From: Cyathus striatus
Taxonomy: Eukaryota > Basidiomycota > Agaricomycetes > Agaricales > Nidulariaceae
Length of the DNA: 64,000 nucleotides
Assembly (NCBI GenBank): GCA_025738555.1
Contig: JAOVFP010000010.1
Location: 248,001-312,000 of the forward strand
Direction of reading: 5' to 3'
Made by a program: the position numbers and the translations under genes. Each line of letters begins with the position of its first letter. The first letter of the stretch is position 1. The notes under the pieces are model-generated. The model searched no databases. It had not been told where the DNA came from and saw only the letters and a program-made list of their open reading frames with translations. Positions 12,340 to 21,929 of the stretch are shown here, one piece after another.

Positions 12340-13254
12340 AAAAAGTCCTTCTCTTTAATGGACCCTTGTCCTGGTACACTAACCATCAATCATCTTGAGT
12401 CTATTGGTATTGGAGCTTGTAAAACTGCACATAAAGGGCTCCTTAAACTCACTCTAATAGTGGAATCTGGCCTTGGAGATACATTAAACCAGCCCATTGC
12501 TGTAAAGTGAGTTTACTTTCAGGATAATATAAAAAGTACAAAAAATAGCTCTTCTCAGAAAGGACTATCAATTGGATGGTTTGCAATTGATTCAGAGCTC
12601 ACAAAGACACTAGTCAAGGCCAATGTTACCTACTGGGCAGCATCTCTACTGTCTTATTCGTATTCATACATCTCACAGGTGATATCAACCAAAGGAGAGC
12701 CTCCTTTTGAAATCCCTGAGATATGCTTTGTGAAGGCTGGTGCTTGCATTGTTTATGACACTGCTGGTAGTAAGCCTGGTGGAAAGTCAGCAATGATGCA
12801 CAATGTCTGCTTGCTGGAAGAGTTCATCAAGAATGAAGGAAATGACTTCATAAAATTCATTCACAATGGTTCTGCTCATCCTCTTCTAGATGAAAGTGAT
12901 CCACTTTATGCCATTGCAAAATTTCTCTGTTTCATGCAGCATATTCAGTATGAAAAAACTGATTCCTTGGTATATGTATCAGATCTACAAGGTGTGCAGT
13001 TTTACCATTTTATTTTGAGTGTTCTTATATAATTTTTTTATAATACAGGGAGTGCCACACTTTTATCTGACCCACAAATAATGACTGCACTGTGAGTTTA
13101 TTTTTCAGCTACTCAAAGAGATAGAGTAACATTTCAATTAAGATCACTTGAAGATGATGCCACCCTGTTTGGCCAGGGAAATGTGGGTTCCACATTCAAT
13201 AATTTTGCATCTGACATATTTGCAACAATTACTGTGAATGGTTTAACTTAACAA
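12340..13254 (+). pseudogene. Alpha-type protein kinase domain, broken
   Basis: The frame reads an alpha-kinase N-lobe (IGIGACKTAHKG, then QPIAVK with the conserved lysine near 12505), followed after a stop by FVKAGACIVYDT, LLEEFI, FIKFIHNGSAHPL and FLCFMQHIQYEKT, all landmarks of fungal alpha-kinases. A 57-bp intron (12992-13048) splits the VSDLQG/SATLLSDPQIMT segment as expected. TGA codons at 12508-12510 and 13093-13095 interrupt the frame, the first exactly where an arginine after the lysine would be usual. LFGQGNVGSTFNNF follows, but the usual C-terminal zinc-binding His/Cys run is not recognisable. It lies between the inverted repeats of the 4.3-kb element, so it appears to be captured cargo. 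Function is lost in this copy. Confidence 0.8.
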
Positions 13255-13510
13255 CTCTCAATACAGCATCAAAATCTAGTGCCTTGCATGCTGTTACAAA
13301 TTTGGAGTCATGTTAAGGATCTGTATGTCCTTTTTATATGAGCTTGTAGGTACTTTGATTAGAATCACTCCATAAATGGGTCAATTATCTACTATTATGT
13401 TTGAAACAATCTATAGTACCTTCAGTGAATTGTGCAATTTCCAAACAATGCATTACTGAATGATAATATTAATGGAGACAGTACATGGTGAAAAATTAAT
13501 TGTTATGAAG

Positions 13511-13551
13511 GTCACGAGCGTCGTTTCCATGGAGGAAACGACGCTCGTGAC
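13511..13551. repeat. Perfect hairpin at inner end of right TIR
   Basis: Two 18-nt arms (GTCACGAGCGTCGTTTCC and its exact complement) enclose the loop ATGGA. It marks the inner boundary of the 557-bp right terminal repeat. Confidence 0.85.
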
Positions 13552-14639
13552 TTTTATATCACGTGATAATTTCCCACGCATTCGGTCTCAAGTTCAACTC
13601 CTGCTGTGCACATCAAGCTATCACACACAAATCCAGTGGACTATTCTTGCAGACATGATCCACCCTATTCCAACAAATCACTAGAAAAATAGCAGTAGAC
13701 ACATGCTACTGCACTTTGTATGCTTTTTCAGGTTATGAGTCACACTTATCATTGCAGGATTTCATCTCAAAGCTAGGTATATACTACATAGACACTATTT
13801 TAACATCTTATTTCCCAATTGTATCTATTGAACTTAAGTGAATGTACAAAATAATTAGTAGTGACTCATGGTATAGTACTCTATTGTAATACCAAGTCTT
13901 ACATTTGCATCCGAATACAGTAGGACTAGAAGCTTGGACTAAGCAGTTAACCGAAATTCTGGCTGAACAAGATGCGCTTAAGAACATATCTAAGCGACTG
14001 CCATCTTGCCGAAGGTCGGAGTTCAACTGTTTTGATCTAGTTGAGCGTGGTTGTCCGGCTTTCCATAGATTCGAGCCTGCGCATTGTGAGGGGAATGTAG
14101 GACTGAGTGATGTCTTTAAAGTGTACCAAATGTGTCACGCAAGTGGAAAGTGCGCGAAGCGAGCAAATAGTGCTACTGAGCGTTTGAGCTCGGGAGACCG
14201 AGCCGGCTCAACCGTGGGAAAAACAGAAGTCTCCGCACGGACCATTGAACTCGAACCCAGCCCATCCTTATGTACTACCAGCTACACTGAGCAAACGGTG
14301 ACTCGTGAGTTATAATATCGGATAGCTTCGGAGCCATGAACTCTGGAGCACCACGTGGTGACGTCGAGAACACTCTCGAGACCATGGGTCGGTGTTCGGA
14401 TTCTGGAGTATGGAGCATCGAACGAGTGGAGCAGTGACCACAAGAGTGGTTTACTCCCCCACAAGTAGAGAATTCCTCCGACCTTCCCTTCTGTAACCAC
14501 GACAACGACAGCGGAGCTACACCAAGCCTATGACGTCGTTTCCAGCTCCTAGCTGGATGGCCCATGAAGACATGGGGACATGCACGTCCGCTCCCCCTCC
14601 TAACCACGCGTTACTAACAAGTCTCCTTTCAGGCATATA

Positions 14640-15295
14640 ACCACTCATCGATCATCATCCATCTTTTCCCTCCACCAACATCTACACTGCAGGTGACCAA
14701 ATTGAACAGACCATCAGTGCGAGCCTTATCGTAGATACGACTACTTCCGCCCTCATGAACGTTCATCCGGCGGGAGAGTTATTTATGTTGGAGCTGGGAC
14801 GAGTCTTGGGTGTTTGGGATGCTTCTGAGATGTACGTCTTTCTCTTTTTTATGTCGTAGTAGGGTGTTGATGAGAAGGGTATCGGTAGACCACCGACGTT
14901 TTCGTCACCGGACATATTTCACGCGTGCGTTTTCCCCCTCTCCCCCTTCCCCTCCCCTCTAACTAAACCACATACAGGATAATAACATTACAGATATCGT
15001 CCTCCGAAACCCCATAGAAGGAGCCGAAGACGCTCCCTTCGAATTCCTCGCCTCCCTCTCCTCACTCACTCCAACCGACACTCTAATCGGAATCGCAACC
15101 TCTGGAAGAACACCATACGTACTCTCCGCTCTATCATATGCGAGGGCATCTCATGCCCTCGCCCTTGGCCTGGCGTTCGTTTCTCCTAGCGAGATGAGGG
15201 AGAGGGAGGAATGTGAGGCGGTTGTTGAGTGTGTTGTTGGGGTGGAGGTTGTTATGGGTATCTACCATGAGTTCGCTGACATCATCAGACTGTGA
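14640..15295 (+). pseudogene. MurQ/GCKR-like SIS-domain gene, decayed
   Basis: GGRVIYVGAGTS is encoded at about 14769-14804 and LGVWDASE follows in another frame, together the sugar-phosphate-binding signature of N-acetylmuramic acid 6-phosphate etherase and glucokinase-regulator proteins. After two intron-like gaps, 14995-15280 encodes IEGAEDAPFEFLASL, DTLIGIATSGRTPYVL, and VECVVGVEVVMG, the next conserved blocks of the family in the right order. Upstream, a VDTTTSAL segment fits the helix before the signature. The frame change at the signature and the early stop after MG show it is not functional. A second copy lies at 40.6-41.2 kb. The enzyme family acts on amino-sugar phosphates in the cytosol. 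Confidence 0.7.
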
Positions 15296-16774
15296 CGTCC
15301 TCGAAGGGAAGGCTATTGGTCGAATGAGATCGCGGATTGGGGTACACAGTATCCTCAGGCCGGTACTGGGGAGTACAGAATGAAGAATAGGTGACGCGTA
15401 GCTCTGTTGTAGATTGATTATCGCCTTTAATGGTACGTCCGCTCCTCATATGTATTCAACTGACACTCTAGCTAACCTAATGACAGGGCTAGAACATTCT
15501 TCCACTGTCAATGCTATAACACTCCCAGAAATCACATCGTGCACTCCTCTCCACTCCCCTTTTAGGTACGAAATGAGCACTCCCTCCACCCACGCTGCAA
15601 CGATACGACAACACAGCCCACGAGAGAGTAGTGTACACCAGCAACATGCTCGACTTGTACCCCTCTTCCTCGGACTGCTTATTGAACCTCAGAAAGCACT
15701 GTACGTAGCAGTTTAACTCTTATAATGTTTCGAGAAGAATAATTTGGTGTCCTTAGCTCTTTGTTTAGTCTTCTATGTAAGTACAAATCGAAGTTCAACA
15801 TTGTAGGATATCATGGACTGCGAGAAGTTGCGTCTACCTACCTCACTGACCAGTAACGGTAGTACCCAATGTAAGGTGTTTTAGCATGGTATGCTAGCTA
15901 CTTTCTCGTCCAGTAACGTCATTCAATTTTTCAAAATCACAGCTATCCTACCAGTCCGTCCGTCTCTCCTGTAACCTCGTACTCAACCAACCCTACACTA
16001 AGATGGTATCCAATATCTCTCAATAACAAACTACAAGCCTCGTTCATCGGGCGCATTAGCTTTCCATCATTCGACCTACCATACCCCAACCAACACGATC
16101 ATATGAATATCCCAACATACAATGAACTCAGATATATGGCTACGTATTCATGGTCGGTGAAGTGCCGAAGGTATACCAACTGACTAGTACGTCTTTCTCT
16201 CGCTCACGTTGGTACTCGCTCTTGAACGTATGGCCTGTACTTATCTTTCCGCAGCGCTAAAATTTGTAGCCTATATCTACACGGGATCGCATGTACATGT
16301 ATACATGCCTCGCTCTTTTAATAAAGCTCCTTCCCAAGAACCCGAGGTAGTCGCTTTCACAAGGGATTATTTTTACTTATTAAGGTCGATGCAATCATGA
16401 TAGTAATTTCGGAGAACCCGTCCAACACAATGAGGTACATGTGTCTTATCGTCGCTGGTGTAATTATAGTAATCGATTGGATCGATTGGAAGTTCACGTC
16501 AGCAGACTACGAAGAGCGCTTAGCAAGTGTGAACGAATTGGTCTCGAAGGATCTCTCCCCTCTTCGCTTCTATACGAGCTCCCTCGTGTGCGTCTGTAGC
16601 TGACTGTAATGATTGTTTGTTATGTGTTCTTCTGTACATATTTCATGTACAATTTGAGTTCATGGTCAATACTACTCCCAACAATCATGTTAATATTTTA
16701 CCTTTTCCCATGAGAAAACACGTTCATAGATAGAGCTAAAGTTAGAAAACCTTCACACAATTGTACAACGAGTA

Positions 16775-16919
16775 TAGTGGAGTTCAATCTTGACGATACA
16801 CGATACAGCTACAGCTGTTTTGTGACGCGCGCTAAACTTGTTTGGCAGGATACTGTACTGTTGCTGTAGCGACTGATCTGTAGCGACGCGACAAAACGGC
16901 CAAGATTGAACTCCCCTTA
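16775..16919. mobile_element. MITE, GGGG..TTCAA..TTGGC family, with empty site at 42.69 kb
   Basis: Ends are GTGGAGTTCAATCTTG and CAAGATTGAACTCCCC; inside the right end lies GCGACAAAACGG. The matching position in U4 reads ACAACGAGTACGTAGTGCG with no insert, against ACAACGAGTA..TGTAGTGCG here, so the insertion is confirmed by a paralogous empty site. Size about 145 bp. The target appears to be TA-rich. Confidence 0.75.
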
Positions 16920-17064
16920 TGTAGTGCGACAGATATGCGCGATTCTTATCGCCCACTATTAATACAAGATGACATTCTCTCTCTAAATGGGAGCTTCCGA
17001 GTGTGAGTGTCAACCAGTGGTTGACACGAACATGCGGCTTCTGCGTGTTCAGTGCTGTTAATAG

Positions 17065-17073
17065 TATATATAG
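17065..17073 (+). promoter_or_regulatory. TATA box of type-A NACHT pseudogene
   Basis: TATATATAG lies 98 bp upstream of the start codon at 17163 and is conserved at 42834-42842 upstream of the more complete paralogue, followed in both by a C-rich leader. Confidence 0.6.
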
Positions 17074-17162
17074 TTGTTCCCCCACCCCCCCTGGCGACTC
17101 ACCTCTTCTTCTAACACCTTACCACACTTTGCTTTATCCTTTCATACATGTTTTCGAGCACA

Positions 17163-19176
17163 ATGTCTTTCAATGGAGCACACAGTTTCATCATTAATGA
17201 ACTAAATCAAGTAGATACGGGTGGTCGGGGAAATTTTGGTACGACTTTCCGAAGTTTGATATATCAATTCGCTGATTAATAATTACAGAAATGAGGAGTC
17301 TCGCGAATGCTGCTTGCCTAGGCGCAGGCCACAAATCTGCAGAACGTGCAGATCCGCCAAGATGTCATCCTGACACTAGAAAGAAAGTCATTCAAGACAT
17401 TATGGATTGGGTCAATTCCGCGGATCCAGAGAAACCGTTAATGTGGTTCAATGGTGTCGCTGGTGCTGGCAAGTCAGCTATTGCTCAGACGATAGCTGAA
17501 AGAAGTTTCCGTGAGGGAAAATTGCTTTCTAGTTTCTTCTTTTCACGTACAGCTACTGGGAGTGGAAGAGATGATGGAAGCAGACTTATCCCTACCATTG
17601 CATATCATCTTGCAATTGCAATACCAGATGCAAGGGAGATTATTATTGCAGAGCTAGAGCAAGATCCAGCAATGTTTCACCATTCTATGAAAGTACTATT
17701 AAAGAGACTTATTATAGACCCTATAGAACAGCTCAGAAGCATCCAAAGGGAGGCCTCTATCCCATACTTGGTTATCATTGATGGCCTGGATGAGTGCAAT
17801 GATCTGCAAGTGCAATCAAGAATTATAATAACGATACCTTGAAACAATCACCAGTCCATATGCAATATCTAATTGTAAGCCGACCTGAAAGAGAAATTCA
17901 AAAAACATTTGATTTACCATCTATCTGCAATGTATCTGTGCAACTGTCACTTCAAGATGACTGGAGTGTTTACTGTGATATTGAAATATATCTTAAAAGT
18001 GAATTTGATAAATTGAAAAAGACTCATACCTTAGCCACTTATTTGTCCACTGATTCTAATTGGCCATTGGATAAGGTCATCTGGACATTGGTCAATAGGT
18101 CATCTGGACAATTCATTTATGCTTCAACTGTCATGAAATACATAGTCAAAGATGATGGAGATCCTCGAGAAGCACTCAATACTATCATACACAGGTCAAT
18201 TGAAAATATGTTGGATGAAAATCCATTTGCACAGTTAGATGCACTGTACAATCATATACTTTCCTCAGCTGCATCTAAAACAAGGGGGGGGAAGGATAGA
18301 ATCTTGACCATATTGCAAGTCATACTACTCTCCAAGATTGATTATAAGAATGATATAAAGTTAATCACTGCTAGAACAGTTGCAAATTTTTTAGGGATTA
18401 AAAAATCTGACCTGGAGTTATGGATGGTTCACCTTCACTCAATAATATCTATCAAAGGTTATGATGGCAAGATTACATTTCATCATGCATCCCAGTTGCG
18501 GTCAGAAATGAGGCTGCTCAAAAATCGTTGCCAGACACCGACAGAAATTTGGAGGCAAACGAAGAGACCGGCAGGGAAGATCTTCGTAGCGCAAATACTT
18601 CGAACATCAGTACGAAGGACACAGATCAGAACTCTCAACCTCAGGAAGCTACACAGTATATCCAGCATCCAGTAGTGGATAACGATCGCAGTTCGAGCAT
18701 GGAAAGAGAAGCTGACAAGTTGGTTGACAACATTCACATTGCAAGCACGGAAGTTAATAAGCAGTTAATTGAGACAGCTGAAGATATAGGTGTGGTTTCG
18801 AACCCCTGGGGAGAACATTTGCCAGATAGCATCACAGATGTCAATGCAGATGAATGGCTTCCGGTGAATGAAATAGGTAGCAATGAAACGTGGGCAGAGA
18901 CATCCACTAATCTGGAGGCAGATAATAGAGAAACGTACAACCCAGATTTTTGCGACATCTATAATGAAAACCCTTGGTTGGAGCACATAGACGAGTCCTC
19001 ACATTTTAAGACAGCCATACAGAATATCCAGCAGCCGTTACTGGAACACTGAGGGAGAACTTCTGGACAAGATTGGACTCAAGCGCCAATACGAGAAGAC
19101 AGACATTGAAGAAAGATTGGCATGTAGATACAAGTTATCCGATAGTGGTCGTCCCGGTGCTACAACCGATATGTAA
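17163..19176 (+). pseudogene. NACHT-NLR type A, internally deleted
   Basis: A first exon (17163-17238, MSFNGAHSFIINEL) and a 50-bp phase-1 intron (17239-17288) precede the main exon, as in the 42.9-kb gene. GVAGAGKS (P-loop) and LVIIDGLDECN (Walker B) are intact. A 7-nt deletion near 17838 shifts the frame just before the LIVSRPE block. At about 18490 the sequence jumps from the HHAS motif straight to the tail exon, losing about 1.3 kb present in the paralogue, including two introns. The tail keeps WLPVNEIGSNETWAET and NIQQPLLEH, then is cut by a further deletion near 19050. It matches the paralogue from promoter to 3' flank, so it is a decayed duplicate and not a separate gene type. Confidence 0.85.
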
Positions 19177-20998
19177 TACGCCGGAAGTAGGTGCCGAAAG
19201 GCTGAGGAAGAACGAGGAGAACATAATGAGATTGTTTCTTTTGGTTGATTTCGATCATGGAACTGTAAGGCTGCCTATTATTTATGATAGTTCGTGGCAT
19301 GGTAGCTACCAGGTATGTACTTACCGATAGTATGACCAGTCGAATATATTTATATGTCTGAGTATCGTGGTACTGATGTACACTGTTGTTTGAATCTTGC
19401 AGCGGCAAGGGCTTAGCCAAGGTGACGACTTGGTGACGATTCATTCACGCAGTTGAATGTTGAAAACGTCGAACGTTGGCTGACAAATGATAATGAAAAA
19501 TTTGCTTATTGTAGCTATTACGTTCAAACAAAACCTCGATTGAGGCTTGCCAGCAGTTACTTAGTATAACTAGTACCCAGACCTCTTGACTTTCCGGGGA
19601 ACGCCGGTAGTGTGATTATCTGCTTCAGCCTTTATACTCAAATAAAAGAAAACTCCGCCTGTAGAAACTCTAACTCAACCATCTGACATCTAGCTTTAGT
19701 TCTCTCACCAAGGTGTTTTACAACCAAATACTTCTACAGTACGACGTCCACAACCTCTCTAAGTTCTCTTCCTGCGCTGGAGCTTCGAAGACAAGCATCG
19801 CGATTTACGCCACGTCGCCAACGTACCGCTGAATTTCGATTGTCATCCCGATGTTGAGCGCTAGTCTCTAATTCGTTGAACAAGACAGTTGCATGCATTG
19901 TGAAGCGCTGTGTCGAGGCTGAACGAAGGGAAGTTATTGGTTTTGTGAGTTCAGTCGGGATCCAATGGTGGTATGAATATCAAGGAAGCGGTTACAGTAC
20001 GTTATACCAGTCTTTTCTCAGACTCGATGGCCAACTTACTCATACGTTTACACTAGACGCATTTGTGTCCAAATGCTTCATGCCTCCGTCGTACATGCTG
20101 TCCAACTCCATCCTCCTCCTTAAATGGATTCACGACCCCCCGGGCCAACTCACGCTACATTTTACTTTAGCACCTTACTCACATCGTTGAGGTGGAATTC
20201 CAACCCTGAGGCACTATTCTTCCCTGATCCACCTACTCAAAGGAACCACACATGCACGTATATTGAGTGGTAGAGGGAGGGTTGAACGTGAGGTAGTACT
20301 GCGCGTCATGCGTTCCTAATATTCTTCGTTCTACGAGGTGCTTATTTAAGGTCTTTACAGTTACAGATTGCTATGGTAATCAACCATGTAAGACCGAATT
20401 TATTGCTATTATACTTATTGCACGAATACACCATTCGTGGAGTTGAATATGATAATGGACGAGAATATGTCGAGCTTCCGCACTGGCATTTCCTCAAGTG
20501 GTAGAGGCAAAGAGCGTACTCAGAGGGAAGGGAACAAGTCGCATAGCACGATACTACCGTAATAATGGCTGTAACAATTTTCTTAGGATGATTACGTACA
20601 CGACACTCTTCCTCGTCATACAAGCATAATCAACATCATTCTTTCAATTCAGAGGCTTCTCACACGCGGTTTACAGTTAACTCTACCTCTCTCATATACC
20701 TCTTTCCAATCAACAGTCTATCGCAAGCTCACCAGAAATGTCGGGACTGTAACTCTGTTCAAGACGATTCGTTGGTTAAACCTGACCGTCTATTTGAGGG
20801 TTTGAGAGTATAAAGCATTGGGACGTGAATAAATATGTGTATTTTTCCGTATTCGGAATGTTTAGCTACCCTAACGACAGGCCTATATGTCACCTCCACA
20901 AACTCAGTGATCCATTAGGTTCCCACTCATCGTACTTTAAAACAACAACCTCCAACGGCACCTTCGACTCACACCTTTCTCTCCCTCCTGGCATGCGC
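19177..20998. other. 3' flank of U1 and start of the U2 5' region
   Basis: 19180-20,640 matches 46,280-48,960 apart from a LINE insertion in the latter. 20,720-20,790 has the recurrent VYR..ARNIG-type segment. From about 20,850 the sequence matches 58,480-58,650 (CAGTGATCCATTAGGTTCCC), marking the start of the next unit. The short open frames lack recognisable motifs. Confidence 0.5.
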
Positions 20999-21929
20999 TG
21001 AGGAAGAAAAGAGATTGAAGTGGGGAGGTGCTAGGTCGTCTGCATGTGAAGGGTGTCAGTAAACGCGAGAAGCCAAGGTCCGACGCGATCCGTCAGATCA
21101 CGTGAGGTCGGAACAAACGGGTTTAATTTGCCCGAGATTCGAGTGTACGCGCGAGAGACACAAAGACGAAGCTCTCAGGAAGGGGAAAGGAACGAGAAAA
21201 AGAGAAAAAAAAACACAAGGGACAAAGAAATAAGACTTAGCGTAACAAGCTCTCTGTGTGCCAATCGAACACAGTTCTTGGTGAGCTTAAGAGTACAGAG
21301 GAAGTATTCCCGAGTAAAAGTAAGGTGGATTAAATAAAAAAGGTGACATGGTCTGTGCAACGCGTACTTGTGCATCACAGACCCCAAAGTAAGTACTCGA
21401 GTGTCAAGAAGAAGGACGTTACGATCGAAATGTCAAGATAATACGTACGAAGAGTGGCACATTACCAGAACAAACCAAAAATGGAAAGGTAGAGCTCAAG
21501 GTCGAGGCGCAGTCCTGAGTGCTTGGGACTATTTACGTCGTCGCATCAGCTTCTCCTGCACAGAGCGGTCCCCAGCACCTCAGTCGCAGCTCCCTCCTTC
21601 AAACCCGAGTTCCCGCATCCAGTTTCCCCCGGCTCTGTACAAAGAAAGGCGAATAATAGAATAAAGGTAATGTGGATTAGAAATAAAAGTGAAGCCGTAA
21701 AGTAAAAATACCAAGACCAAACCCATTCATGAGCGAAATGTTTTCTTCGGCAAGTTTTCTCTTGTTGCGCCGTATTATTTATCAAAAACCGTTCTATCAA
21801 AAGGAATAAAGGCTGTCAGCGATTGCAAACGTCAAACTCGATCATCCCTTCTCAAGCCTCTCATTACATTCCCGACACAAAACTGCAATATTGTGATTAT
21901 CTGTGTGTAGGGTACCAAACCCTACCACA
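20999..21929. mobile_element. Solo-LTR-like insertion
   Basis: Comparison with 58,640-58,690 shows about 931 extra bases here, between GGCATGC and CTCAAAGACA. The insert begins TGAGGAAGAA and ends CCTACCACA (TG..CA ends), with GCGC on both sides as a possible 4-bp target duplication. There is no open reading frame of interest and an A-rich segment lies inside. A solo LTR fits best; a different non-coding insertion is possible. Confidence 0.55.

Larger units (their letters stand above)
9754..14067. mobile_element. 4.3-kb long-TIR element carrying an alpha-kinase relic
   Basis: Terminal inverted repeats start TATGGAAAGCCGGACAACCA. The right one is 13511-14067 (557 bp). The left one is 9754-10098 plus 11445-11667, split by a 1.35-kb insertion; subtracting that gives nearly the same length. 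The element is flanked by GATTCG on both sides. A paralogous stretch near 34,260-34,290 runs through the insertion point without it, so the boundaries are supported by an empty site. The inner end of each repeat is a 41-nt hairpin. The interior holds a decayed alpha-kinase gene and no recognisable transposase, so it was presumably moved in trans. Confidence 0.8.
14068..17162 (+). other. 5' region of NACHT unit U1
   Basis: 14068-14177 continues the sequence interrupted by the 4.3-kb element. From about 14,180 the sequence matches 40,180-42,936 almost throughout, and shares a shorter module (GCTCAAC..GTGGGAAA..CGCACGGACCATT) with 22.7, 31.0 and 59.5 kb. It contains an SIS-domain pseudogene (separate entry), exon-like fragments with AG/GT borders, and a MITE. 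No intact gene is seen. Confidence 0.6.

Noticed and set aside
12508..13107. Two 16-17 nt GTGAGTTTAYTTTYCAG stretches that look like ultra-short introns in the alpha-kinase relic
   Set aside because: Both can be read through in frame apart from the TGA, and the first replaces an expected arginine. Nonsense changes explain them without assuming impossible introns.
14275..14607. Minus-strand open frames of 70-110 codons, also seen at 40.27-40.58 kb
   Set aside because: They are conserved only because the DNA is duplicated, have no motif, and lie opposite the plus-strand unit features.
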